Below are positions 38,337-48,527 of a stretch of 64,000 bases of DNA, one piece after another (the first letter of the stretch is position 1; every line of letters starts with the position of its first letter). Origin of the DNA: Bilabrum cf. latius (taxonomy: Eukaryota > Bigyra: Bicosoecida > Bigyra > Bicosoecida); NCBI GenBank assembly GCA_965178125.1, contig OZ237736.1, positions 434,001 to 498,000 on the forward strand, in the 5' to 3' direction. The position numbers and the translations under genes are program-made. The notes under the pieces were generated by a model. The model was not told where the DNA came from and did no database searches. It saw only the letters and a list, made by a program, of their open reading frames with translations.

Positions 38337-38640
38337 GACCGCCCCAAATTGCGGAAATATATAAGTATCAAGAAAATTATGTTTGCAATTCTGGGCGCTC
38401 ACCCGTATTCAATTTTACATATTCACTAACTCATACCACTTGAAGTGGTCCATTTGATCTTGTGTTCATATTTAGAATGTCCTTTAACTTGTATCAATGT
38501 ATTGAGTACTTCTTCTAACTAGTCCTTAACAAATGATTTTGTCTTATGATATGTCTTGGTAGTCTTCACCTATTTAATAACTAATTTACAAGTCTTACCG
38601 ACAATATACTAAGTTAATAAATCTTGTATCATAATATATT

Positions 38641-39048
38641 ATGTATGAGATAATTATTGATGGATTCAAATATAAACCCTCTACTCGTAGAAATAAGAAA
38701 TATGATGTATTCAAAAATGGTAAGTATATCACTAGCTTTGGTGATGCACGATATGCTCAATACTTTGATTTGATTGGTAAGTATGGAGATAATAACCATA
38801 TTGACCCTAAAAGACGACGCCTATACTACCGAAGACACGGGAAGACTACCGATACTAATAGCTCAAAATATCACAGTCATAAGATCTTATGGGGAAGTGA
38901 TAATGCTATTAAGGACTACTTAACAAAACTAGCCAATGGAGTATTAGATGTAAAAAGGTATGTTAAAGGGGATACTTTGGAAAAATGGTTAGATGACTAT
39001 AGGTCTAAAGTGGACGCAAGACTCAAGTATTTGAAAATACTGGATTAA
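38641..39048 (+). CDS. Small basic viral protein, DUF5754-like
   Basis: 135 residues, ATG 38641 to TAA, no TAG. The central part (ITSFGDARYAQYFDLIGKYG, then HIDPKRRRLYYRRHG) resembles a short family widespread in large DNA viruses and Polinton-like viruses (DUF5754-type; pattern F G...Y.QY.D.IG.Y...D..RR..Y..RH). No function is established to my knowledge. It is the first gene inside the left TIR. Assignment rests on motif memory. Confidence 0.6.
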   Translation: MYEIIIDGFKYKPSTRRNKKYDVFKNGKYITSFGDARYAQYFDLIGKYGDNNHIDPKRRRLYYRRHGKTTDTNSSKYHSHKILWGSDNAIKDYLTKLANGVLDVKRYVKGDTLEKWLDDYRSKVDARLKYLKILD

Positions 39049-39080
39049 TACTATTAAATTAAATACATTTAATAATATAA

Positions 39081-39710
39081 TTATGTGGATGTCTTAGCCT
39101 AATATTCTTTGTCTCTTTTCTCTTTGGCTCTAAGTCTTCTTCTTTCATTCATTTTGTCTTTGTTCCTTTGATAATATTCTTGTTTTTGCTTTTTTATTTT
39201 GTCTTTATTCTTTTCTAAGTATTTCCTTCTCTTGTCTTTATCTTTGAAGTAATTGGTTCGTTTCATTCTACAAATTTTCTATTTATTTACTTCATTATAT
39301 TCTTTGAGATACTACTTAATCTTGCTTTTGTTCTTCTGTCTATACATTTTATTTAGTGTACTCAATTTATCTTTATTGTCTTCACGATACTCTTTTTTGG
39401 TCCTACCAGCTATGCACTTATTCACACACTTATTACTTCGTATATGTCCACCTTCTATTTTCTTTAATTCTTCTTTGTTCTTGCATGGGCAATTCTCGAC
39501 TAATTCTATTCTTACATCTCCTAAATCATAAATATCAAATGATGAGACAAACCCTTTGTATTTTGTTCCGTTCTACTTGTAATACTTATAATCTTTCGTA
39601 TGTCCTCCTTTTCTTTGACTTAAAGTCTAACAAGTAGAACCGTAATAGACTTTTGAAGTGTCATTAAGTGAATATAACTTGTAAATCTTAGCTTTAGAGT
39701 AGTCAGGCAT
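39081..39710 (-). CDS. GIY-YIG family endonuclease
   Basis: 209 residues with five TAGs read as Gln; it leaves no substantial frame under the standard code. ATG 39710, TAA at 39081. The N terminus has the family signature KIYKLYSLNDTSKVYYGST, with R and H following in QRKGGHTKDY. VRIELVENCPCKNKEELKKIEGGHI supplies the metal-binding Glu region. The C-terminal third is a highly charged Lys-rich coiled coil, likely DNA-binding. GIY-YIG nucleases make DNA breaks in mobile introns, phages and mavirus. Here it could act in replication or recombination of the element. It is transcribed away from the zinc-finger gene. Confidence 0.85.
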
Positions 39711-39818
39711 TGTTTTATATTGGTTTATATTGTTATTAGTTGTTTTATCTTTAAGTTGCTTTTATGACACTAATTAGACTTAAAAATAATATATTATTAT
39801 AGTATATACTATATTATA

Positions 39819-40349
39819 ATGTGCTATAAGTGCAAAAATTTCATAATCAATAAGCTAAATATTACAGACTGGGATAAGATAGCCCCTTTATTAGTCCCTG
39901 ATGGTAAGAGAAAGAACGAATAGAAGTGTATCTGTTCACATCCTATTAAAACAGTCTTTCTTGTAAAATATCCACCTACTGGAGATATATTTGATTTAGG
40001 TTCTGAATGTATTAATAACACTTTTAACTCTGATCATAAAGTCTACAAATACTGTATGTATAAGACTTGTGATGTATGTAATAAACAAGTAAAGAGAAGT
40101 AGCTGGAAAAGTCATATTAAATCCATTAAACACGAATTAAATAAAGACATATTAAAAGATAAGAGTAGATGCACTGATTGCGATGAGTTCATTGAAAAAC
40201 ATAAATATAAAAAGACTTGTCTTAGTTGTTATAATAAAAAGAGGAAATACTCACAATGTAAGAAATGTGAAAAGTATCTTATTAAACCAGGAGCCACTTT
40301 CTGGTTTTGTTATGACTGTAACTAGAAGAGAAAGAAATATAAGAAATAA
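39819..40349 (+). CDS. Cys-rich zinc-binding protein
   Basis: 176 residues with two TAGs as Gln. Paired cysteines throughout: CYKC near the start, CICSHPIKTVFLVK with ECINN, CDVCNKQVKRSSWKSHIKSIKH (a C2H2-like finger), CTDC...CLSC and CKKC...CYDC ribbons. The CICSHPIK...DLGSECI block resembles a zinc-finger motif common in giant viruses and Polinton-like viruses. A role in transcription or nucleic-acid binding is likely but unproven. Divergent from the GIY-YIG gene. Confidence 0.7.
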
Positions 40350-40360
40350 TGTTTAATTTA

Positions 40361-40394
40361 CGCCAACATATTATATCGTCTTTATATATATGTA
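40361..40394 (+). promoter_or_regulatory. Putative promoter box (variant)
   Basis: CGCCAACATATTATATCG followed by TTTATATATATG lies 17 bases before ATG 40411. It resembles the CGCCAAAA plus CTATATATATAG box at other genes but is diverged. Confidence 0.45.
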
Positions 40395-40410
40395 CGACTT
40401 GAAAATTATA

Positions 40411-40623
40411 ATGTCTCCCAAGTTTTTAAAAGCTTGTAAAAATAATAAAGTTATTGAAAAGGCTATAAAAGCTATAGAGGACAATTTAAAAGATGAAATT
40501 AAATTATGTTTTGATGGCAATGAGTGGGATATGTCAAATGGATCATAGACTCTTTTTTATAATCTTCAAAGTAAAGAAGAACGAGAAGAAATATTAAAGA
40601 AAAATGGAACAATTACAGCATAA
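40411..40623 (+). CDS. Small unknown protein, 70 aa
   Basis: ATG 40411 to TAA 40621 with one TAG as Gln. Charged and probably helical (VIEKAIKAIEDNLKDEIKL). No family recognised. It sits between the zinc-finger and integrase genes in the same direction, behind a promoter-like box. Confidence 0.5.
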
Positions 40624-40673
40624 ACAACTAGAAGAAATAACAGAAGACAATATGTTATAAAATCGTTTAATTA

Positions 40674-40707
40674 ACGCCAAAATTTATATCTACTATATAT
40701 ATAGTAA
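40674..40707 (+). promoter_or_regulatory. Promoter box of the integrase gene
   Basis: CGCCAAAATTTATATC followed by TACTATATATATAGTA, ending two bases before ATG 40710. The CTATATATATAG core is a palindromic TATA-like block seen at five other genes of the element. Confidence 0.7.
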
Positions 40708-40709
40708 AT

Positions 40710-42365
40710 ATGACTAATAAAGGCAAGACATACACTAGAGGTAAAATATCTTACACGTATGGTGATGAACCGACAAAAAATCAAAAAGATAGTGATAATT
40801 TAGAAGCCACTATTAAGGGACTACTTGATAAAGGATTTGAAGAGGTACCAACTACCAAAGCAAGTATTAAAAAAATACCTTTATATTCTTATGTATCTTA
40901 TGTAAGTAATATCAAGGGAAAGCCACTATTTAGAAGAGGTGGGGTAATTAACTCAATATAGAAGGATGGAGACTATTTCACTTTATATAACTTAGTGAGT
41001 CGTGTTCATTTTAGCGTTCAATAGTCTAACCTAGTTCGTCTTTTTTATAAGATGACTAAAGCTTAGACGAAAAAACTTAATAAACCAACCGGTAAATTAA
41101 TTGAAGTAGAAGATGAGGACGACAAAGACAAATTTAATTATAAACCAATATTAAAGAAACTATATTATGAAGAAGGTAATGTAGTCAGTCGTGATGCGTT
41201 ATATGACCTAGCTAGACAAAAAGATAAACGTATTAAAAGACGACAAGTAGAAAAGTGGTTAAATAACTAGATGCTCCACCAATTGACCAAAAAACGACCT
41301 AAACAGTCAGCAGTAAGTTCTTTTGTACCTACTAAGCCTTTCTCAATTTACGCATTGGACTTAATAGACATGCAAAAGTATTCAGACACTAATGACGGCT
41401 ATAATTGGATATTAAATATAATGGATATATTCACAAAATACCTATGGAGTATTTCATTAAAAGATAAGACATTAGTTAATATAATTCGTGAGATGAAGAA
41501 ACTATTTAAGAAACCTAATTGGAGAAAACCGACTGTTATGTTAAGTGATAATGAGTTTAATAAAGAGGCATATATTAAATTTATGAATGACAATGACATA
41601 AAACCACTATTCACCATCGCAGGAAATCCATAGTCTAATGGTGCAGTTGAAAGACTTAATAGGACTATAAAAGAATAGATTAGAAAAGACTTTGCTATTA
41701 AGAATGACAGTGATGGTGTTTGGCATACGTCATTATAGAGACTAGTAAGAGCATATAATAAGAGAAAACACAACACTATAGGAATGTCTCCACTAGAAGC
41801 AATGAAACCCGAAAATTTAGAAGTAGTTAGATCTAGAATTGAAAATAAGAAATTATCCAATAATTTCGACGGGAATGATAAAGATCTTAATGTAGGGGAT
41901 AGAGTTAGAGTATTACTTGAGAAGAACAAGTTTAAAGGAAATTTATTTAATTGGTCTAGAGAAGTCTTCACTGTTAGATAGAAGACCAAACCAAGAAATC
42001 CTAAGTAGAGGATTAAATATAAAGTAATGGACAAAGAGGGAGAACCTCTTACTGGATTCTTTAATGCTTCACAGTTATAGAAAATAGACAATGTAGAACA
42101 CGAAGATAAGGTAAATGATGACATAGACAAGGAAAGTGAAGAGCCTGAAATTGATAATGTTGAAGGTTTAGAAGTAGAACCAGACACAATAGAGAAGTTT
42201 TTAGATAAAAGACAAAATAAAGATAGACTTATTGAATATTTAGTCAAATATAAGGGATATTCTAATAAGTTTAATGAATGGATTACCCGTAAGAAATTAG
42301 AATAGGATTATGGGAAAGACCAAATACGACCACTTGCGAAAGACTATTCTGATAGATAGAGATAA
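40710..42365 (+). CDS. Retroviral-type (rve) integrase with chromodomain and N-terminal fusion
   Basis: 551 residues with 12 TAGs as Gln. Residues about 45-110 (IKKIPLYSYVSYV...RRGGVI) form a small domain otherwise found as a stand-alone viral protein. The N-terminal integrase part follows (about 150-195). The catalytic core has D217 (YALDLIDM), D280 (MLSDNEF) and E314 (GNP-TAG-SNGAVERLN). The C terminus carries a chromodomain (YLVKYKGYSNKFNEW, about 505-530). TAG 308 falls in the GNPQSNG motif where integrases have Gln, the best single proof of the code. It inserts the element with a 5-bp duplication; the chromodomain may steer it to chromatin. Confidence 0.93.
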
Positions 42366-42399
42366 TTAATCTAGTAATATACTTTATGGCATAATACCA

Positions 42400-42470
42400 G
42401 CGCCCCAAATTGCGATAATATATTAGGATATTAAGATATATTTCCGCAATTCTGGGCGCGTAGGTGTATT
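42400..42470 (+). repeat. Hairpin repeat, forward orientation
   Basis: Copy of the element-specific inverted repeat: left arm CGCCCCAAATTGCGATAATA, right arm GCAATTCTGGGCGCGTAGG. It lies just after the integrase gene. Confidence 0.85.
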
Positions 42471-42595
42471 GATTTTTATAATTTTATAATTTTATGTTAG
42501 CCAGTGTATAGATACGACTTTTGAAATATTAAATTTTTCTAGTATTTACCATATTAATATAAAACAAAGTCAAAGAAATTATTTATAATAAGTAT

Positions 42596-43276
42596 ATGGA
42601 ATTGTTAAATATAACAAGATACAAAAATAAAGACCTTCTAAAAAGAGTAGTCAAGTTAAGTGAAAAGTACAAGTGGTCTCGTGATGACTTAAAAATGTTA
42701 TGGATTAACAAGCATTATTCAAGTTTATAGGGTGAAATAGATGATGAAGGGGACGAGATAGCAACTATAAATTTAGTGAGACAACCGTCTAAAATAGAAC
42801 CTATCTAGTTAAAACCTCCACAATTAGAACGACAATAGGCTATATTGGAAGATGTTGAATTAGATAGCGAAGACATAGAGGATAATAAAGAGGAAGACTA
42901 TTTGAATGATACATATAGTGATACAAGTAGTGAAGTAGTGAGTGAAGTCATTGAAGAGAAACCAATTAAAGAGAAACCAAAACCAAAAATCAATATTAGT
43001 GATCTTACAGTGAGTGATAAACCTGAATATGTTTATTGTGTAGAGATTAATGATACAAAGGTATATTTTAACAAAAAGAATACATAGACTTATCCTGATG
43101 CTTTAAGAAGAGGTAAATCACACGCTGATAAAATGAGAAAGCGAGTATTAGGACATATTCATTTTGATGAGACCGATATGTATGACAGCAACTTATGGTA
43201 TGCTAAAGTGTGCTGGGGTGATAGTGATAAAATTCATGATAACTTTACAAAGTTTAAAAATATCTTATTAAAATGA
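42596..43276 (+). CDS. Unknown acidic protein, 226 aa
   Basis: Four TAGs as Gln, stop TGA. N-terminal helical region (YKNKDLLKRVVKLSEKYKW), a long acidic and Lys/Pro-rich linker, and a C-terminal compact domain of about 75 residues (YVYCVEINDTKVYF, ALRRGKSHADKMRKRVLGHI, LWYAKVCWG). The layout suggests a two-domain protein with a flexible acidic spacer. No family recognised. Confidence 0.65.
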
Positions 43277-43293
43277 CCACTATATATATAGGT
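43277..43293 (+). promoter_or_regulatory. Promoter box of the 168-aa gene
   Basis: CCACTATATATATAGG ends three bases before ATG 43296 and starts directly after the upstream gene's TGA. It lacks the CGCCAAAA half found at the other sites. Confidence 0.6.
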
Positions 43294-43295
43294 AA

Positions 43296-43802
43296 ATGAA
43301 AAACACAATTTGGAAGTTTTTAAATGAATACTTTGATGTCTTTAGTTTAATACTTAAAATACGAGACGAAAACCCTAGTGATGTCATAAGTACTATAATA
43401 GCAATGTATGAAGAGAGCGAAATAGAAGACCCAAAAGAGATCCATAAACATATGAGTGAAATACGTCATAACTTGGAACTTAGATTTAAAACAAAGTATG
43501 TTGAAGTCCTAAGCACCGATCACGATGACAAAGCAGAAAGCTATCTCCATCTTAATAATATATTATGTAATATTGAAGGAGAGCAATATGTGGAGGATAG
43601 CAAAATCAAGATGTCCGAGAAAAAACAAGTATTTATAAAGACTTACGGTGATGTGGATAAATTCAACGAGACTGTCCAAGAGATGGAACAAGAAGACGAA
43701 AAGACTAAAACAGGAGTAGAAAAAGAAATAGATCAAAAGTTAAGTCTATTATGTAATACTTCTAAACAACCAGACAATATTTGTCTAGATTATAAATTGT
43801 AA
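43296..43802 (+). CDS. Unknown acidic protein, 168 aa
   Basis: ATG 43296 to TAA, no TAG. Mostly helical and strongly charged, with a region rich in Glu and Lys (QEMEQEDEKTKTGVEKEIDQ) that could be a coiled coil. It is packed tightly behind the 226-aa gene. No family recognised. Confidence 0.65.
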   Translation: MKNTIWKFLNEYFDVFSLILKIRDENPSDVISTIIAMYEESEIEDPKEIHKHMSEIRHNLELRFKTKYVEVLSTDHDDKAESYLHLNNILCNIEGEQYVEDSKIKMSEKKQVFIKTYGDVDKFNETVQEMEQEDEKTKTGVEKEIDQKLSLLCNTSKQPDNICLDYKL

Positions 43803-43851
43803 TATCAGTATGTATTTTAATTATAAAAATACAAATTGACAGGTTAGATAC

Positions 43852-43925
43852 GACCGCCCCAAATTGCGGAAATATTATAGCTATTCAAGATATATTTGTG
43901 CAATTCTGGGCGCGTAGGCGTATTG
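43852..43925 (+). repeat. Hairpin repeat, forward orientation
   Basis: CGACCGCCCCAAATTGCGG ... GCAATTCTGGGCGCGTAGG. It sits between two convergent genes, where a hairpin could end transcription of both. Confidence 0.85.
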
Positions 43926-43929
43926 ACTT

Positions 43930-44568
43930 TTATATGGAATAGCCAAGGTCTAGAGTCGAACGAAGCTTATCGTGAAGCTATTCGTAAGTATTATAAATGT
44001 AATAGCTAGAAGGGTTCAATTCTTTGATATATGAGTTACGGTCTTCTAACATAGACTTCTATTTATCTACTTTCTTATCCTTTAATGTCTTCTAGAATAG
44101 TGAATTAGATGGAAGACATACAACTATACTTTCTTTTTTAAATAACTCATTAGCTAGACTTAACTCTTTAGTAAAAAATATTACTCTCTTCTCACTACCT
44201 TCATTCAACCAGTTATCTTTTACCCATTGAAGGGCTTCTTTACTGGCTTTTCTATTAAGTATATTATAATTACCCCAATCACTTTTTAACTTACATTCGT
44301 CTAGTTTCATAAGTAATTCGGGCTCCTAGACATATACTCCTAGAGTACTATCTAAATCAACAAGTAAACAGTCTTTAGAACTAGACCGTAATATTTGACA
44401 AGCGGTAGACTTACCACTACCTTCAGGCACACAGATACATATTTTTTTACGTTTATGTAAAGGTTTATCCCATAACCACTACCAACAAGACATACCACCA
44501 GAGTATGCTAGAGGTAGTAAGACACTTAAACCTCCTACAACGACACTGCTTGAACTGATTCCATCCAT
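43930..44568 (-). CDS. P-loop NTPase with N-terminal membrane segment
   Basis: 212 residues with five TAGs as Gln, ATG 44568, TAA at 43930. Residues about 5-33 (SSSSVVVGGLSVLLPLAYSG) form a likely membrane anchor. Residues 48-55 (PEGSGKST) are a Walker A lacking the first Gly. CLLVDLDSTLG follows and could hold an acidic strand end like a kinase or Walker B site. This is separate from the packaging ATPase and shorter. A nucleotide-kinase-like or membrane-tethered NTPase role is inferred only. Confidence 0.7.
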
Positions 44569-44611
44569 TTTATTATATTAATAAAAAAGATATTTCTATA
44601 ATTAAACTCAA

Positions 44612-45334
44612 TTATCCTGTTAAGAAAATACAAGGTACGACTTTATATTCTACTCCATTAGCATCAGTAGAAGTACCACTTGAAAAGTCTTCATCTACTA
44701 GAGCTTTTGCTACAATAGTCTAATCAACAGAGACTGGTTGAGGATTAGGCGCGTAGACATATCCACTATCAGAGCTATTTATTAAGTAGTCACCCGCACT
44801 TACATCTCCTCCATTTTTATTTACTTTCACAGCTCCATCACCTAAAGATGCCACTAGGACTTTACCATCATCATGGTGTTCTCCTACATATACTCCAAAA
44901 GGTGGTGAATGTTGAGATGCTTGACTTACGACATATTCATTAGTTGTGGGTCCTTTATTAACTACACTATCAAGAGTAACCACTGACCCAATACCAGCTG
45001 GTAAACTAGAAGCAACATCACTACAAGATGCAACATGTGTACCGGTAAATGATAAGAAGTTGGTTGCTGTCATAGTACTGGTTTGAGTTCCATCACCTGC
45101 GACATTAATTGAGATAGATGCACCTGCTGATGCTGAGTTTTTACCTATTCTCCATGTGAAAGACTTAGCATCTTCATTAGTACCACTCATAATATAGGGT
45201 AGTGATTGACCATTGAAGTTAAGTCCAAAGTTAGCGGCTCCATCAAAGCCTTCTGCTTTAATTGATTCTACTTCAATAGACTTACTCTTTAATTCATATT
45301 CATTTTTGTTTAAGAGATTGTATATTCCTGCCAT
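44612..45334 (-). CDS. Structural, fibre-like protein, 240 aa
   Basis: One TAG as Gln, TAA at 44612. Gly/Ser/Thr/Ala-rich beta-type sequence. The C-terminal part (GKVLVASLGDGAVKVNKNGG, then SAGDYLINSSDSGYVYAP and an IVAKAL segment) resembles the C-terminal domains of phage and virus tail-fibre or spike proteins. The N terminus is a short helix (NLLNKNEYELKSKSIEVE). A surface fibre or decoration protein is likely, consistent with its place among virion genes, but no exact family was recognised. Confidence 0.6.
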
Positions 45335-45423
45335 TACTTATAATATATTAGCTAGACTAGATATTTTTTTTTTAAATTACGAGATTTTAAAAATTTAGTA
45401 TCTTAAGATATAGTATAATACCA

Positions 45424-45496
45424 GCGCCCCAAATTGCGATAATATATTAGGATATTAAGATATATTTCTGCAATTCTGGGCGCGTAGGCGTATTGA
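45424..45496 (+). repeat. Hairpin repeat, forward orientation
   Basis: Near-identical to the copy at 42400-42470. This is the last copy in forward orientation; all copies from 48525 on are inverted. Confidence 0.85.
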
Positions 45497-45577
45497 TTTT
45501 TATAATTTAGTCATTTTTAATATAGCCACCTCTTACAATGTAATATTTTTAAATTAAAATATTATAGTATATACCAT

Positions 45578-47191
45578 TTAAAGACTTCTTAACCTATTAT
45601 CCAACCAAGATATTAGAGTATCAAGTCTCTTATTTAGACCTGAACCTTCACCAGTCTTACTTTCACTTGCTCCACTAGATGATTGACCTTGTGCTTCTTG
45701 TTCTTGTTCTTCCCGTTCTTGTGCTGCTCGTGCTGCTCTTGCTCTTGCTTCTTGACCTTTACCAAGATCTTCACCTGCATCGTTTGCTACAAATTCACCA
45801 TCTGGTCTTTGTTCTAATAATGTCCCTTCTGTTTCATCATCTATAGGTTCATTACCTCTTGCAATCTATTCAGCAGCTTCATTAGATAGACCACTTAAAG
45901 CGGCCTGTCTTCGTAAGTCTGGATCTCTTTGTCTATTCGTCATTAGTACACCAGCAGGTGATGAAGGAGTCTTCTGTTGAGGTGCTTTCTCTGTTATACT
46001 TTTAGATCTTTTGCGTCTTTGCGTCATTTTTCTGCTTCTTTGTGCTGCCATCAATTGTGCCATCTATGAGTCTTGTCTTTCACGTCTTTGTTTCAACTTT
46101 TCTTCTCTTTCAGCTTTTTGAGCACTTGTAAAATCTCTTAACTATCCAAAAGCTCTTCGTCGTGATGAATTATCGGCCATACTTTTAACCTTCTTTTCAT
46201 TTTCAACAAACTCTTTACCCATTCTAGTAATCCCTTTCGCTCTATCATCTGCGCTTAAGTCAGTATATCGTCCAGACTTAATTTCATTAAATAGTGGTTT
46301 AAGTTCAGTATGGTAATCCATAGTCGACAACGCTTTACCTTGATAAGTCGGTCCAAGTAATTTAGTCAGTTTGTTTATCATTTCAAGAGCACTTGTATTA
46401 CCTTTTGTTTGGGCAATCTTTCTAAGTGCATTACGTCGGGCTAGCATCCTTCTTTCATCAAAATCATATACTTGCCTGTTTAAATTAAGTCTTCTTAGAC
46501 TAGTTAGCTTGTCAAAATCATCCTCAATTCTTTCAAATGTTTTACTTGGGTTACCTTTTTCATTTTGTCTTCTTTTAATTAAAAGAATACGTGTAGCTAG
46601 GTCATTTAATCTCTGCTTACTCATACCTTCAATTGTTTCAGGTTTAACATTATTATCAATAAGAAGTTGTTGGAGCTACTCTTTGCTTAAGTCACCTTCT
46701 AGGTCTTCTATATCTTTAGGTAAATTATCAATTTCTTCCGCTTCAATAAATAAGTTATTTAATGCGTCGTTAAGTTTTGACTCAGCTTTACCTTTTTGAA
46801 ATAGTGTATTAGATGAGCTCATATATGGAATATTCTATATCATCTTAGCAATAGCTTCAGCATCTTCATCAAGTAGTTCATTATCTTTGGCTAGTCTTAC
46901 AACTTGATCAATATCAGCTACTTTATACTTTTTACCTTTCTTGCTATTCTCTTTAACTCTTTTTAAAGTCCTTTTCATAAGATTTGCTATTCTTTTTAAT
47001 TTTCTCTTTTCTTCTAATGGCATAAAGTCCTCTTCTAATTGAATCTTTTGTTTTCGTTTAGCTTCTCCTATAGCTGCTCTTATGGCTCTCTCTTCGTTTC
47101 TTACCTTTCGTCTTGCTTGACTTGTAGGGGCTCTACTTTCCACAAGTCCATCGAGTAAGTCTTCCAATACTGCTGTTCTTTTTTTAGACAT
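45578..47191 (-). CDS. Large charged probable virion/scaffold protein
   Basis: 537 residues in one frame with five TAGs as Gln; under the standard code it falls into three or more pieces. ATG 47191, TAA at 45578. The N-terminal third is basic and helical (ARRKVRNEERAIRAAIGEAK). The middle is Arg/Lys/Gln-rich. Then an Ala/Gln/Glu-rich coil (ARARAARAAQEREEQEQEAQ) leads to a C-terminal amphipathic helix (LNKRLDTLISWLDNRLRSL). Size, charge and its place next to the core-type basic protein suggest a scaffold or DNA-binding virion protein. No family recognised. Confidence 0.65.
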
Positions 47192-47230
47192 CGTATAATT
47201 ATATTATGATAATAGATAATATTATTAAAT

Positions 47231-47674
47231 TTACATACCATTTTCTTTTAATATTTTACTTGCTTCTCCTAGACTTACGCCATACTTCTTCATTACCGCA
47301 CTCACTAATTTACCTCTTGCTTTAGCTTTTGGATTAGGTTTCCTCTTACGCTTAGCCTTTCCAAGTCCTACAGTCTTAAGTGCAGCATCAAGAGGGATAC
47401 CAACTTCAGGGGCTACAAACTTAAGACCTGTTCGTATTGCCTTTCCTACGTTACTTTTAATACCTTTTTTAATTGTTCGCCCTACTTTCTTGAATTTTCT
47501 ACCTACTTTTTTAAAAAAACGTCCAACTTTTGAACCACCTTGAACACCATTCATTTGATAGTCTTCAAATAATTCAAGTAGTTTTTGCTTAAATTCGTCT
47601 TTTAAATTGTTGACTTTGGCATTAGAGGGTGATTTACCTAGTTGCTATAGTCTTTGTCTTATGAAATCGTCCAT
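47231..47674 (-). CDS. Basic virion core/membrane-active peptide precursor
   Basis: 147 residues with one TAG as Gln, ATG 47674, TAA at 47231. Residues 44-47 are VQGG, followed by a strongly basic amphipathic segment (SKVGRFFKKVGRKFKKVGRT). A hydrophobic region near 75-95 and a helix at the C terminus follow. Precursors cut after GG by adenain-type proteases are known for adenovirus pVI/pX. The element encodes such a protease, and the MCP has a similar V-x-GG plus basic tail. Role as a cleaved DNA-binding or membrane-lytic peptide is inferred. Confidence 0.6.
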
Positions 47675-47708
47675 TATAATAAAGAACTATAATATTTCTT
47701 ATTAATAT

Positions 47709-48527
47709 ATGGTTAAATTAACAAAGTAGTAGCTAAAGTATTATTCACGATTTGATAATAAGATATTCAAGTCTTTTAAAATAAATAGAAGTGATATTTA
47801 TTTAAATGGTTCATATTCATTTACTCATAATATGCTTTCACTTTGGGCTGGAGACATAGACCTATACTCTCCCGTTAAATTGTCTGATGTCAATAGTGTT
47901 ATAAATGAATTAAAGACCTTAAGAGGTAGTAGATTAATACATATTTATAACGTTGAATATGATGATAATGGCGTCTCTTTAGATACATTTCTTGATACTA
48001 ATAGACCTAAAATATTAAAATCTTTAAAATAGTAGAATAATCCTATGATATTCGTTGAAAGTTGGGTCTATACTGGATATATTGAAGAGGTTAGTATATT
48101 ATATGATATTGGAGGTAAGATATTGAAAATGAAGCCTAAACAAGTAGCAGATAGGATGATAGATGACATAAAAGACTTACAAAAAGAACGAAAATATTTC
48201 AAGATATTAAAAAGACTAGATGTTATATATGACGAATTAGGGCAAAAGAAGAAACAGGAAGAGATTGAACAACTTATAAAGAATCCCGATGTAGGCTTTC
48301 TTTACTTGACTATTACAAGATTAAAAAGTTTATTACTTCCAACAGTTCCATTTAAATTAAAAAATAGAGTTATTGATAGACTTAAGAATGATGTACGTAA
48401 ATTAGGACTTATTAAACCAGTTTATCAATACTTTAATACGTTCAATAGTAAAGATGTAAGTATTATAATTAAATATTTAGAAGACTAGCTCAATAAAAGG
48501 GTCGTTAAATTAGTTTCACATAATTGA
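47709..48527 (+). CDS. Nucleotidyltransferase-like protein
   Basis: 272 residues with five TAGs (two double) as Gln, ATG 47709, TGA at 48525. Residues 34-51 give LNGSYSF...WAGDIDLYSP: a GS pair (34-35) followed by D-x-D (49, 51), the signature of the polymerase-beta/poly(A) polymerase superfamily also seen in giant-virus nucleotidyltransferases. A helical C-terminal half follows (ADRMIDDIKDLQKERKYFKI, TITRLKSLLLP). The substrate (RNA tailing or other) cannot be told. Its end runs into a hairpin repeat. Confidence 0.65.

Larger units (their letters stand above)
36853..38441 (+). repeat. Left terminal inverted repeat, 1,589 bp
   Basis: Reverse complement of 59693-61281; it matched wherever I compared it except for the terminal 99-bp palindrome, which is in direct orientation. 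It contains no gene but five hairpin repeats (about 37156-37230, 37551-37620, 37844-37915, 38016-38084, 38337-38410) and four 28-bp tandem units (38225-38336). Short open frames over the tandem units are by-products of the repeat. Confidence 0.93.

Noticed and set aside
38147-38402. Open frames over the left tandem repeats (and their mirror at 59732-59987)
   Set aside because: The repeating peptide is only the translation of the 28-bp units and hairpin arm. It appears in two frames and in both TIRs, with no start context.
41399-42247. Long minus-strand frame opposite the integrase
   Set aside because: It is the complement of the integrase coding region, with hydrophobic low-complexity composition from AT-rich codons; the plus strand has the conserved catalytic core.
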